This document shows, piece by piece, positions 35,482 to 44,716 of a stretch of DNA of 64,000 nt. The notes under the pieces were generated by a model that was not told the DNA's origin, ran no database searches, and was given only the letters and a program-made list of their open reading frames with translations. A program made the position numbers and the translations under genes. The stretch is taken from positions 1,302,001 through 1,366,000 of the forward strand of contig NZ_CP047591.1 of NCBI RefSeq assembly GCF_010120715.1, written 5' to 3'. Positions within the stretch are counted from its first letter, which is position 1. Every line of letters begins with the position of its first letter. Source of the stretch: Aminipila terrae. Lineage in GTDB: Bacteria > Bacillota > Clostridia > Peptostreptococcales > Anaerovoracaceae.

Positions 35482-36816
35482 ATGAAAAAACAATTATTTA
35501 TAGGATTGCTGGCAAGTGCACTTATGGTTACTACGATTCCCGTAACAGCTACTGCAGCAGCAACTACCACAGCCCCTGTGGCAAAAATAACAAGCACTGC
35601 AACCACAAACAGTGCAATAACAACTACAAAGTCTGCGATTTCTACAACTGGTACAGCTATTACAACTACAAATGGTGCAGTTACTACCACCAGTTCAGCT
35701 CTTACAACCACAATTTCTGCTATAACAGGTCCTGGCATCAGTATTGCAACAACAACTCCGGCAGTTGTTGCACCAATTTCTCTTTCTTTAGACGGGGCTT
35801 ATAAAAAAATGCTGGCTGACAGTCCTCAAGCTACATTAGCTAAATACACATTAGACTCTGATTTGTCTGTTGCAAAAGGCTATAGCGAAAAGCTGTCATC
35901 AATACATCAATTGGAAAGGTCCAATGATGAAGCCTCTAAGTGGGCTTTAGACACTTCCAACAAAAGTATGCTTGAAGCCAACCGTACTTTTGGATCCACA
36001 CAGGCACCTAAAAATTATGACGCATCTATAAATAAATTAAAATCCCAAACCTACGAGATGTATTATAATTATAAATATACAGAAGCTCAGGTTCAGGTAG
36101 CAAAAGATAATTTAACCAGAACTCAGGCAATTTACAATAGTACAATGCTTAAATTTAAACTTGGTACAGTTTCTAAATTGGATACACTAACGGCTGAGAC
36201 TAAACTGAATACTGCAAAGGACAATTACGCTATAGCGGTTAATGGGTTTGAACAAATTAAAATGAATTTCAATTTATTTATGGGTTATAATATTCATCAG
36301 AAGGTAGCCCTAACTGATACTTTAACAGCGTTGCCATTTCCTGCAAAAAATCTTGATGATGGAATAAAAGAAGCCCTTGTGAACAGAAACGAAATCAATG
36401 GAGCCAACTATAATGCAGAAATGGCACAATATGCATTGGATAATGTAAAAGCATATCCAAAAAGTTCGGCTACTTACCTGGCTGCAAAATCAACGCTGCT
36501 AATGGCACAGGAAGGAGCTAAAACCGCTCCTGAAAAAGTTGAAATTGACGTTCGTACAAAATATATGGATATGAAGCAAAAATATGATGCTGTGACTTCT
36601 GGTAAAGTTTCTTATGAAAATTCTAAGGAGACTTCCCGATTAGGACAGCTTCAATTCGATAGCGGTGTTATAACAGTAACAGATTTGTCAGGTATTAATT
36701 TAGATACCTTTAACACTCAGCAAGCTTATTATAAAGCAATTCTGGATTATAACTTAGCTGTAGATGCGTATAACCTGGCACTTGGCATTGGTACCGAAAC
36801 GGTAACGATTAAATAA
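35482..36816 (+). CDS. Secreted TolC-family (OEP) protein with Thr-rich head
   Basis: The protein has 444 residues from the ATG at 35482. This start is chosen because AAGGAGG lies 12 bases upstream and a clear signal peptide begins there (KKQLFIGLLASALMVTT..., cleavage near Ala25). Residues about 25-90 are almost only Thr, Ala, Ser and Ile in repeats like TTTxxAI. From about 95 on, long heptad-like helices follow: YNYKYTEAQVQVAKDNLTRT and LKFKLGTVSKLDTLTAETKL (near 235-255) are the outer membrane efflux protein signature, and a second half repeats it (FDSGVITVTDLSGINLDTFN). In bacteria without an outer membrane such proteins are of unknown function. A terminator follows. Confidence 0.82.
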   Translation: MKKQLFIGLLASALMVTTIPVTATAAATTTAPVAKITSTATTNSAITTTKSAISTTGTAITTTNGAVTTTSSALTTTISAITGPGISIATTTPAVVAPISLSLDGAYKKMLADSPQATLAKYTLDSDLSVAKGYSEKLSSIHQLERSNDEASKWALDTSNKSMLEANRTFGSTQAPKNYDASINKLKSQTYEMYYNYKYTEAQVQVAKDNLTRTQAIYNSTMLKFKLGTVSKLDTLTAETKLNTAKDNYAIAVNGFEQIKMNFNLFMGYNIHQKVALTDTLTALPFPAKNLDDGIKEALVNRNEINGANYNAEMAQYALDNVKAYPKSSATYLAAKSTLLMAQEGAKTAPEKVEIDVRTKYMDMKQKYDAVTSGKVSYENSKETSRLGQLQFDSGVITVTDLSGINLDTFNTQQAYYKAILDYNLAVDAYNLALGIGTETVTIK

Positions 36817-36827
36817 TTTAACAATAT

Positions 36828-36863
36828 AAAAAGCAGGCAGCAATTTTACGCTGCCTGCTTTTT
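36828..36863 (+). terminator. Intrinsic terminator after the TolC-like gene
   Basis: GCAGGCAGC and GCTGCCTGC form a 9-bp GC-rich stem with loop AATTTTAC and a T-run, 12 bases past the stop codon. Confidence 0.95.
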
Positions 36864-36917
36864 ATATTGGCTCAATTTATTGGGCTATATTATGCAAATA
36901 AAAACTATTGCACAAAT

Positions 36918-36946
36918 TTGCATTCTTCCAAAGTCTAAGGTATAAT
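36918..36946 (+). promoter_or_regulatory. Sigma-A promoter for the second ligase gene
   Basis: TTGCAT (36918-36923), 17 bases, TATAAT (36941-36946), 46 bases before the ATG at 36992. Confidence 0.7.
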
Positions 36947-36991
36947 ATTAAGGCGTATTAATTAATTTTGAAATAATTGGGGGATTTATAA

Positions 36992-38970
36992 ATGGCAAAA
37001 AATAACAAACAGGGGAGCAAAGTTGCTGCACACTCAAAGCAGCCTGCTACGAAAAAAGTCTCTGCCTTAGGTAGGGATTCAGATTATTTCTGTTCTATGA
37101 GCATGGCTCCGAGAATAAATGAGGGAATGCATTGGTTTCAAATGTTGCCGGCAGCTTTCTTTACAGCGTTCATCATTATGATTGTAAGATATTACGAGTA
37201 TAAAAGGCCCATGAATCAATTCTATTGGACAAACTCAGGCAACGATTTAACTGAATTTTTAGCTACTACAAAATGGTTGCTATCATTATTTGTATGATAT
37301 TAGCACTCATATATTTATTATATCGGGTCTTTACTCAGTCTTTCTTTATAAAGCGTTCAAGATATTACATTCCTATGCTTGTGTATTCAGTGCTTGTTCT
37401 TGTCTCATACTTGCTATCAGATTACAAAATATTCGCATTATGGGGCTGGAATGACAGATTTGAAGGGACCATAACGCTCCTTTCATACATGATTATGCTG
37501 TTTTTCATCATTAATACAGTAAATGATGAAACTAACATTAAATGGATAATATATCCTACAGCGGTATCAGCCATACTCCTTAGCCTGCTAGGGCTTTCTC
37601 AAGCACTAAACCACGACTTTTTTAGAACAACTTTCGGTAAAAAACTAATTACACCAAGCTGGTTCTGGGATCATATTGATCAATTAACTTTTAGTTTTAA
37701 ACATAGGGAAATTTATCAAACAGTTTATAACATTAATTATGTTTCCTTTTACTTAACCTTATTAATACCTCTTTTTGGACTACTCTTTATCCGTTCCATA
37801 ATGAGTGGAAAAGATGAAGTCCTTTGGAAAAAAATATCTTTGGGGATACTGTTTTCATTACTGCTTTACAACTTAATTGGCTCTAAGTCCTCTGGAGGTT
37901 ATCTGGGAATGGCCATAGTCGTTTTAGTTGGTCTCATACTACTAAACAAAACAATAATTAAATGGTGGAAACCAGTTGCCATTCTGTTGCTTATTACTGT
38001 TTTAATAGGAGGTGTTACCTACAATAGATGGATGCCAGAGCTTACTGGAGCAGCACATGGCGTTCTTGGAACTGAAAGTACTAATACACAGAAAATCCCT
38101 GGCAAGCCAGGTGCTGATACCCCTACAGGTAACAGTCCCAAAGTTCATATTGATTATATTGAAACAAAGGGTAATGACATTCACTTAAGTTATAATGATA
38201 ATAAAATTACATTTACCACGTATCCAGAAAACCCTCTGGCAATAAAGCTTACTGATGGCAAAGGTAAAGATCTTAATATTAAACTTATAGAAGGAACTCA
38301 CTCTTCCTTTGCTGTGGATGATAAAAGATTTAGTTCATTAGTCCTTGGACCTGCACAGGATGCTGCCGGGACCCATTATTTTATCATAAAAATTGGAGAT
38401 AGAGAATGGCCTTTTGCTATAGTAGCTGGAAGTGAAGTAAAATATCGTAATGATTTAGGCCTTTTAGTATCACTTAAAAAAATAGAGGCTATGGGTTGGG
38501 AGAATAATCAAGGATTCGGCTCTGGTCGTGGATATATTTGGTCCCGAACACTCCCTATGATGAAAGAAACAGCTTTAATCGGTCACGGAGCTGACACTTA
38601 TTGTATTTACTTCCCTCAAAATGACTATGTTGGAAAATATAATGCTGACTGGAATCTTAACATGATTGTTGACAAGCCTCATAATATGTACATGGACGCC
38701 TGGATTGGAACTGGCGGTATTTCCGTTCTTGCCCTATTGGTTTTATGGTTTATGTATGTTATTCAAAGTATTAAGTTATTCTGGAAGAGAAATATGAGTA
38801 CCTTTACAGAGTATACCGGTTTAGGGATTTTCCTGGGAGTATGTGGTTTCCTTGTATCAGGCTTAGTAGACGATTCTACCGTGTCTGTGATGCCAATGTT
38901 CTACGGGTTACTGGGTACTGGAATAGCCATAAATATCATGCTACAAAGACAGACAACAGCAAGTAAATAA
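36992..38970 (+). pseudogene. Second O-antigen ligase-like membrane protein, single frameshift
   Basis: GGGGG precedes the ATG at 36992. Two frames join into about 659 residues. The first covers a basic cytoplasmic start and one helix, and runs out at GNDLTEFLATTK. The second takes over with MVAIIICMILALIYLLYRV. The break is the five-T run 37256-37260; a sixth T gives EFFSYYKMVAIIICM in one frame. Ten or so helices, an outside beta-rich loop (about 345-460) and the Wzy_C region follow (GSGRGYIWSRTLPMMKE, LIGHGADTYCIYFPQND, DKPHNMYMDAWIGTGGI). It would ligate or polymerise glycan outside the membrane, like 3672-6677. The gene is either inactive or mis-sequenced. Confidence 0.85.
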
Positions 38971-39016
38971 AAATGTCCCCCCATAGAATAATCTACGGGG
39001 GATTTTTATTTTTCTT
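38969..39016. terminator. Bidirectional terminator between converging genes
   Basis: A CCCCC/GGGGG stem extended by A/T pairs (with a two-base bulge) and followed by a T-run on both strands. It serves the ligase gene (plus) and ends inside the last codons of the aminotransferase gene (minus). Confidence 0.75.
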
Positions 39017-40184
39017 TAATAATCTTACAAACATATTTAATTTCTTCTGATGTTAAATTCGTTGAACAGGGCACATTAAGTATATGGTCAGCATAATCTA
39101 CGGCTTTTGCAATTTTATAGTTTTGAGCGTTGATATAAGGTTCCAAGGTGTGTATCAATTTCCAGACAGGTCTGCACTGAATACCGTTTTGAATCAGCCT
39201 GTGCATCAATTCATTTCTACTTTCACCAAATCGTTCATTATCAATATACAAAGAGTAGAACCAGTGATTAGCTCTTATATCTTCCTTAAAAGGAATAATG
39301 CGAATACCGTCAACCTTCTGTAATTCTTCCTTATATGTTTTATAATTTGCAATTTTAGTTTCAATAAAACATTCCAGCTTATCAATCTGACTCACGCCTA
39401 AGGCCGCCTGTAGATTTAACATTCTATAATTATATCCCACGTCTCCATGAACAAAAAATAAGGTTTCTTCTGCTGAAGTTTTTTTGGCTGTTATAGTTAA
39501 ATACCTTGCTTCATCCAGGTAATGCTGATTGCGTGATACAATCATACCTCCACCACCAGTTGTGATTATCTTATTGGCATTAAATGAATATACACCCATG
39601 TCAGCTATAGTTCCTGAAAAATATCCTCTATATCTGCCCTCTTTATAATAGCTTCCCAAAGCCTCTGTTGCATCCTCAAGAACCTTTAAGTTATACTTTT
39701 GGGAAATATCCATAATTCTTTCCATGTCAGCCAGATTCCCAAAAATATGTACTACAACTATAGCTTTAATGGTCTTTCCAGTTTTTTTATCTATTAACTT
39801 CGCCCCATCAAATATACACTCTTCCTGACAAAACTGTTCTAATTTATCTACATCCATACAAAAAGAATCATCACAGTCCATAAACACAGGCTCTGCTCCG
39901 AGATATTTCACAGGATTTACAGCAGCTACAAATGTCAGTGTAGGAACAAGAACCTCATCTCCGGCAGAAATCCCTAAAATCCTTAGTGCTACATGCAATC
40001 CTGCCGTCCCGCTTTGAGCAGAAACTGCATCTGCAATTCCAACATATTGTGCTGTTTTCCTTTCAAACTCCCCTATAAACCTGCCTCCTGTAGAAACCCA
40101 TCCTGTTTCTATACATTCACGCAGGCTTTCCACAATTTCTATGTCTAAATTAGGTACACTTAGTTGTATTTGTTTTTTGTCCAT
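39006..40184 (-). CDS. LegC/PglE-type UDP-4-keto-sugar aminotransferase
   Basis: The protein has 392 residues. PLP-dependent DegT fold: LSVPNLD...ETGWVSTGGRFIGEFE at the start, VLEDATEALGSYY near 174-186 and the PLP lysine in YSFNANKIITTGGGG near 208-222, all typical of the LegC/PglE branch that makes UDP-4-amino-4,6-dideoxy-GlcNAc. The PglD-like (44717) and PglC-like (45357) genes at the other end of the same run of genes support a bacillosamine-type sugar. The LegB dehydratase and LegI synthase of legionaminic acid are not here. It is last in the unit, with the ACP gene 30 bases upstream. Confidence 0.87.
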   Translation of the reverse strand: MDKKQIQLSVPNLDIEIVESLRECIETGWVSTGGRFIGEFERKTAQYVGIADAVSAQSGTAGLHVALRILGISAGDEVLVPTLTFVAAVNPVKYLGAEPVFMDCDDSFCMDVDKLEQFCQEECIFDGAKLIDKKTGKTIKAIVVVHIFGNLADMERIMDISQKYNLKVLEDATEALGSYYKEGRYRGYFSGTIADMGVYSFNANKIITTGGGGMIVSRNQHYLDEARYLTITAKKTSAEETLFFVHGDVGYNYRMLNLQAALGVSQIDKLECFIETKIANYKTYKEELQKVDGIRIIPFKEDIRANHWFYSLYIDNERFGESRNELMHRLIQNGIQCRPVWKLIHTLEPYINAQNYKIAKAVDYADHILNVPCSTNLTSEEIKYVCKIIKEK

Positions 40185-40214
40185 AATATCACCCTCTTGA
40201 TTTAGTTACCACGT

Positions 40215-40454
40215 TTAAATATTTTCTTGAATATTCTCTACAATTTTTTCTATACTAGTCATCTCTGCTATTTTTTCTGCTTCAAACTGAATTCCAAATT
40301 CACTCTCCACTTCAAAGATTAATTGTATATGAGCCACGGAATCCCAATCTTCAATGTCTTCATTGCAAGTCTGCAAAGTTATTGGAAGCGTTTCATTATC
40401 AAAAAAGCCTCTAAATATAACAGCTACTTTTTGTAGTATCTCATTTCTATCCAT
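40215..40454 (-). CDS. Acyl carrier protein (first)
   Basis: The protein has 79 residues of acidic four-helix type. The phosphopantetheine site is Ser39 in EDWDSVAHIQLIFEVESEFG, the standard D-S motif. GGAG lies 6 bases before the ATG. It is not the fatty-acid ACP by context: it stands between the VOC protein/FkbH-like pair and the sugar aminotransferase, so it probably carries the special acyl group loaded by the FkbH-like enzyme. Confidence 0.9.
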   Translation of the reverse strand: MDRNEILQKVAVIFRGFFDNETLPITLQTCNEDIEDWDSVAHIQLIFEVESEFGIQFEAEKIAEMTSIEKIVENIQENI

Positions 40455-40471
40455 AACTATCTCCTATATTT

Positions 40472-40861
40472 TCATATTTCTACCAGTTCTATTAATCCCA
40501 TATTCCTTCCAATCAAAAAAGCAACTTTTTTACTTCTTAAAGCTATTGCCTCCTTTGGTTCTGCCACCAGTACATACCCTTGATCTTTAAGATTACTAAC
40601 AGTCTCCTCTAGATTTTCCACTATATAGCATATATGATATGGGGCATTCCCATACTTCTTAAGTAAATTCCATGCTATAGACTCTTCGCTTTTGGGGCTG
40701 ACTAATTCAAGTATATATCCTGAATTTTCTACAAAACATATTTCAATGTCTCTAAAAGAATCATAACAAATTTCCTGAATTAGTATAAAACCTATTTTTC
40801 CAAACTCTTTTAGCGCTTTATTTATATCTTTGACCAGATAACCCACGTGATGTATTTTCAT
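40472..40861 (-). CDS. VOC-superfamily protein (glyoxalase/methylmalonyl-CoA epimerase-like)
   Basis: The protein has 129 residues and consists of two beta-alpha-beta-beta-beta units. Likely metal ligands are His in KIHHVGYLV, Glu in YILELVSP, His in PYHICYIVEN and Glu in GLIELVEI, the usual H-E-H-E set. Members include glyoxalase I and methylmalonyl-CoA epimerase. Its position six bases after the FkbH-like gene suggests that it acts on the carrier-bound acyl unit, for example to epimerise or isomerise it; this is inference. Confidence 0.8.
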   Translation of the reverse strand: MKIHHVGYLVKDINKALKEFGKIGFILIQEICYDSFRDIEICFVENSGYILELVSPKSEESIAWNLLKKYGNAPYHICYIVENLEETVSNLKDQGYVLVAEPKEAIALRSKKVAFLIGRNMGLIELVEI

Positions 40862-40866
40862 TTGCT

Positions 40867-42600
40867 TTACCCTTTTTTAATAAATGTCTTCTTTGTACAA
40901 TATCCTTCAACGTCTAGCAACCACGTTGTACTATTTTCATTATTCTCTTCAGTTTTAGTAAACCCAAATTCACCAAGTAAATCACATACTAAAGTGTTTT
41001 TCTTGGTAGGTAGATACTCTCCTATAATGGTTATGATACCGTCCTTTTTAGCTTTCTCAACTATTTCATTAAATAAAAACTCTTCTACTGTTCTCTTTAA
41101 AACGCGACAGCTCATCAAAAAGGTATCTATAAACCAAACCGAATCAGAGATTCTCTCCAAGATTGCTACCCCTACTATGCCGTATTCACCAAACTTATCT
41201 TTTAACGAAACAGACATGGTAACATAGCTACTATTCATTGTAATTTTTTCTAGTTCACTTTCAAAATATCTTTTCGTCCTCAAATTAAATTGATTTGAAC
41301 GCTGCGTCAGTTGTGCAACTCGGGGCATAGTGAATTTATCAAAAGCTTTGATATCAGCACTCATTTCCAGGCTTTGAAGATAGTCTTCTACACTGGATAC
41401 ACCGTTTTTCAGTTCAATTCGTCTGGCTTCTTCCTGATATTGACGAGTCCTTATTTTATCTGCATCTGAAATTCCCACTGTCTCGAATAAATTTAGACTT
41501 CTTAAATAAGACACATACTCTGTAGGATCTTTGGGAAGCTCTGGCACAGTTACTTCAGGCAATATATTTCTTACTAATTCTCTCTCAAAAGGATTATCGT
41601 CTAAAAATACCATGGAATCTAGACCAATATTTAGTACCTGCTGAATGTTCTTAATATTTGTGGCCTTATCTTTCCAGTTAGCTGTAAAAACAGATATGTC
41701 CTTTAATTTGAGTATCATATCTGGATGTTTTTCGAAAACTTCCCTGGCTATGCTATCATCATTCTTACTGCATATGGCAACTGCAATACCTCTTTTGGAA
41801 AGTTCTTTTATCCATGTTTGTAAATCCGAAAATGCTTTCCCAATTCCAAATTCGCCAATCTGGATATTTTCTATTCCATCGTCTCCCACAACACCTCCCC
41901 ACAGGGTGTTGTCAAGATCGCAAACCACACACTTTTTAATTTTTCCAAAAAGGGAGGAAATAACAGAACATATTTGCTCTGCAATGCAAGCCAGTCCTTC
42001 CATAGAAAATACTGTTTTAGATATGTAATAAAGCCTGTTATCAACTAAATTTAGCCTTCCTATCACACTTTGCAAATTATTAATGTCTATCATACTGTAC
42101 TTTTCTTTTGTTATGACATCACATAATTTATAATTCATTTTTCTCAGATTATATAAAAGTGATTCCACACAATTTCCAGCATAATTTCCATATACCCCAT
42201 CATCAATCTCACAGTAATTACATATAATAATTTGTGCCTGGGAATTTTCCCGGACACTCCTGCTTAGATTTCTTATTCTTTCAATTTCATTTTCAACTGC
42301 ATAAACTCTATCATTTTCAGCCATTTTATAAAATTTTTCCTGGAATTTTTCAGTGCAGGGAAACAAAAGAACATAATCGGGGCGGAATTTATAAAGGTCA
42401 GAATCCTGATTTAACAGTTCACTCTCCATCTGATCATATGCCGCCTCATAAATCTCAATGTCCATTTTACGTTCATATCCATAACCTCGAATGGCTTGTG
42501 CTAGTAATTGAACGGACCAGTCTGCTGTGATAGCAAGTCTTAACTTTGCACAATGGGAGAAGTCTTTTTTTAAATTTTTTCTTAACTCTGCAAATTTCAT
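40867..42600 (-). CDS. FkbH-type HAD-IIIC enzyme (acyl-ACP loading)
   Basis: The protein has 577 residues in three parts: an N-terminal SGNH-like domain (about 20-200), the HAD domain beginning VVCDLDNTLWGGVVG (Asp228 and Asp230), and a C-terminal GNAT-like domain (about 440-570). TQRSNQFNLRTKRY near 417-430 is a second hallmark of the family. Studied FkbH proteins dephosphorylate 1,3-bisphosphoglycerate and load the glyceryl group onto an ACP in polyketide pathways. Here an ACP gene lies 413 bases downstream with a VOC gene between. In glycan clusters such enzymes are thought to provide acyl groups for amino sugars. The ribosome site is weak (AGGG). Confidence 0.9.
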   Translation of the reverse strand: MKFAELRKNLKKDFSHCAKLRLAITADWSVQLLAQAIRGYGYERKMDIEIYEAAYDQMESELLNQDSDLYKFRPDYVLLFPCTEKFQEKFYKMAENDRVYAVENEIERIRNLSRSVRENSQAQIIICNYCEIDDGVYGNYAGNCVESLLYNLRKMNYKLCDVITKEKYSMIDINNLQSVIGRLNLVDNRLYYISKTVFSMEGLACIAEQICSVISSLFGKIKKCVVCDLDNTLWGGVVGDDGIENIQIGEFGIGKAFSDLQTWIKELSKRGIAVAICSKNDDSIAREVFEKHPDMILKLKDISVFTANWKDKATNIKNIQQVLNIGLDSMVFLDDNPFERELVRNILPEVTVPELPKDPTEYVSYLRSLNLFETVGISDADKIRTRQYQEEARRIELKNGVSSVEDYLQSLEMSADIKAFDKFTMPRVAQLTQRSNQFNLRTKRYFESELEKITMNSSYVTMSVSLKDKFGEYGIVGVAILERISDSVWFIDTFLMSCRVLKRTVEEFLFNEIVEKAKKDGIITIIGEYLPTKKNTLVCDLLGEFGFTKTEENNENSTTWLLDVEGYCTKKTFIKKG

Positions 42601-42664
42601 ATTATACCCTAGCCTATTTAAATTTGTATTATTTCAGCACATTTTAGAGAACCAATTTTTCCGG

Positions 42665-43675
42665 CTATGGCCCCCAGGATAATCCAACCCCAAATCCAGC
42701 TAAAATTACATTCCTTTTTTCCTGTAATAGTTGTTCATTTATATCACATATTAAAAATGGGATAGTTGAACCGTTTGTATTTCCAAATTTATTAATATTA
42801 ATTGGTATTTTGTTTTCGTCTACTTTGGCTCTTTTAGCTATATATTTAACCATATAAGCGTTAGCCTGATGTAACAGAAACAGATCCACTGTTTCCCTAC
42901 TCCACAGATGCGCTTCCAATATATCATTTATAATTTTAGGGACCTGCTTTATAGCAAATGTAAAGATTCCCATTCCATTCATATACAAGTTTTCTTTACT
43001 TCTTCTGCTTCCATCTTTATCTGCATACATCTCTTTGGTCTTTTCAGATAAAGGCACACGTCCTCCTCCAGCTTCAATAATCAAATCTTTATAACCACTG
43101 CCATCAGACTTCATCATAAATGTCATTGGATTCTCTTCCTCCGTATACTCTACGCCGGTAGCCGTTCCTCCATCACTGATTATAAAAGTTATACCTTTAT
43201 CCTCCGGCGAAATATATCTTCTGAGTACATCCCCAGTGAGAACAACAACTCGCTTGCAAGAACCACTTTTAATAAATTGTCCGGCCAAAAATAAACCATG
43301 AACGAATCCTGAGCAGCCAAGATTAACATCTAATGAAATGCAATCTTCTTTTAACCCCAAACGGCCCTGCAGGATACAGGAGGTAGCTGGGAGCGTATAA
43401 TCTGGTGTCTGGGAAATAAAGATAAGTCCATCTATGCTTTCTTTTTCCCATCCCAACTTTTTTATTAAATTCTCTGCAGCTGCAAAACAAAAATCAGATG
43501 CTGTCTGCCCTTCATCTGCAACAAATATCTCTTTAACTCCCACTGCTTTGGTTGTTTTTTCTATTTCTTCTTTAGAGAAGTATCCTTCCCCAATATCATA
43601 AATGGATTTTGAGTTTCTTGGCAGAGCGCAGCATATTCCTCTTAACTCTACGTTTGATGTCCTTAAAACTGCCAT
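42665..43675 (-). CDS. Beta-ketoacyl-ACP synthase III-like enzyme
   Basis: The protein has 336 residues. The thiolase fold has the complete KAS III triad: Cys121 in VNLGCSGFVHG, His269 in LFLLHQANAY and Asn299 in NKFGNTNGST. It condenses an acyl-CoA (or acyl-ACP) with malonyl-ACP to a 3-ketoacyl-ACP. The SDR next to it (43702) could reduce the product to 3-hydroxyacyl-ACP, which the PglD-like transferase may place on an amino sugar. It is not the housekeeping FabH by context, since no other fab gene is nearby. RGICCALPRN near the N-terminus and the GAGEAG-free start fit the sub-family seen in glycan clusters. Confidence 0.9.
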   Translation of the reverse strand: MAVLRTSNVELRGICCALPRNSKSIYDIGEGYFSKEEIEKTTKAVGVKEIFVADEGQTASDFCFAAAENLIKKLGWEKESIDGLIFISQTPDYTLPATSCILQGRLGLKEDCISLDVNLGCSGFVHGLFLAGQFIKSGSCKRVVVLTGDVLRRYISPEDKGITFIISDGGTATGVEYTEEENPMTFMMKSDGSGYKDLIIEAGGGRVPLSEKTKEMYADKDGSRRSKENLYMNGMGIFTFAIKQVPKIINDILEAHLWSRETVDLFLLHQANAYMVKYIAKRAKVDENKIPININKFGNTNGSTIPFLICDINEQLLQEKRNVILAGFGVGLSWGP

Positions 43676-43701
43676 CTTTGATGTCCCTTTCTATTATCCT
43701 T

Positions 43702-44445
43702 TTAACACTTTCTTACTAAGTGCCCGCCGTCTATAATTATGACCTGTCCAGTAACCCAACGGGAATTTTTACTTAACAAATAAACTGCCAGTTCAGCAAC
43801 GTCTTCCGGTTTTCCCAGGCCCAAAGGATATTCCTTAATAGTTGTATTTTTTTGTTCTTCAGTAACTTGGTTAAAATATTTATTTACCATTTCTGTCTGT
43901 ACTATCCCAGGTGCTATAGCATTTATCCGGATTCCCTTTTCTGCCAGTTCCGGAGATACTGCCCTGATAAATCCCTCTAACGCCCCCTTGGATGCGGCAT
44001 AAATAGATTTCCCAAACGCGCCTTCATGAGCTGCAAGAGAAGACACTAATACAAATGATGCTCCATTGTCAGTTGAGCCTTTTTTGCAGAATGCACTGAC
44101 CAGCAGCATTGCTGCAAATGTATTAATGCCAAAGACTTCCTCAATCTTTTTTTCTTTAATCATATGAACAGGCAGAGTTACTTGCTGACCTGCGCAATGC
44201 ATTAGACCACTTATAGTTCCAACTTGATTTTTAACAGTTTCACAATATTCTTTTATATTGTCTGTCTGGGATAAATCCCATGAAATAACTTTAACATCCT
44301 TCATAGTACTATATAGTTCATTGAGTTTTTCTTCATTCCTTGCAGTCGCAACTACACACAGTCCTGCTTCTAGCAATTTCATCACAGTACTTCTCCCGAT
44401 ACCACTGGAAGCCCCTGTAACCACTATCCATTGCTTGTTGTTCAT
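43702..44445 (-). CDS. Short-chain dehydrogenase, 3-ketoacyl-ACP reductase-like
   Basis: The protein has 247 residues. The cofactor motif GASSGIG is at 11-17, Ser135-136 lie in LVSSLAAHEG, and Tyr149/Lys153 in YAASK; the ending WVTGQVIIIDGGH is typical of classical SDRs of the FabG type. It probably reduces the 3-keto product of the neighbouring KAS III using NADPH. GAGG lies close to the ATG. The gene starts 20 bases after the ACP gene stop. A sugar ketone substrate is a less likely alternative. Confidence 0.88.
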   Translation of the reverse strand: MNNKQWIVVTGASSGIGRSTVMKLLEAGLCVVATARNEEKLNELYSTMKDVKVISWDLSQTDNIKEYCETVKNQVGTISGLMHCAGQQVTLPVHMIKEKKIEEVFGINTFAAMLLVSAFCKKGSTDNGASFVLVSSLAAHEGAFGKSIYAASKGALEGFIRAVSPELAEKGIRINAIAPGIVQTEMVNKYFNQVTEEQKNTTIKEYPLGLGKPEDVAELAVYLLSKNSRWVTGQVIIIDGGHLVRKC

Positions 44446-44465
44446 ATCCTTATCCTCTGTATATC

Positions 44466-44699
44466 TTATCTATCTGTATGAGTATGTATATAGTTAAATA
44501 AATCTTGTATTTTCTTTGCTTCAATAAAATCATCAACTGGCATTTCCACCTGAAATTCTTCTTCAAGCATAACCAAAATTGCATATCCCTTCAAAGAATC
44601 CCAGTCGTATTCTTCTGTTTTAAACTCTGTTTCAAGATTCAGCTTCTCAACTTCTGTCTCAAGAATATCCGCCATACTCTCTAATAATAATCTCTCCAT
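44466..44699 (-). CDS. Acyl carrier protein (second)
   Basis: The protein has 77 residues from the ATG at 44699, which has GAGG six bases upstream; an ATG at 44711 is less well placed. The phosphopantetheine serine is Ser35 in YDWDSLKGYAILVMLEEEF. It lies between the PglD-like acyltransferase and the SDR/KAS III genes, so it is the probable carrier for the condensation and reduction steps. It differs clearly in sequence from the first ACP at 40215-40454. Confidence 0.87.
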   Translation of the reverse strand: MERLLLESMADILETEVEKLNLETEFKTEEYDWDSLKGYAILVMLEEEFQVEMPVDDFIEAKKIQDLFNYIHTHTDR

Positions 44700-44716
44700 A
44701 TTTGTCCTCATCCTAT

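Noticed and set aside
36992..37297. A separate 101-residue protein before the second ligase
   Set aside because: It is the natural N-terminus of the ligase; the frames join smoothly with one extra T at 37256-37260.
39006..40184. Legionaminic or pseudaminic acid pathway
   Set aside because: Only the aminotransferase resembles that pathway; no sialic-acid-type synthase or CMP-transferase is seen in the window, and PglC/PglD-like genes favour a bacillosamine-type sugar.
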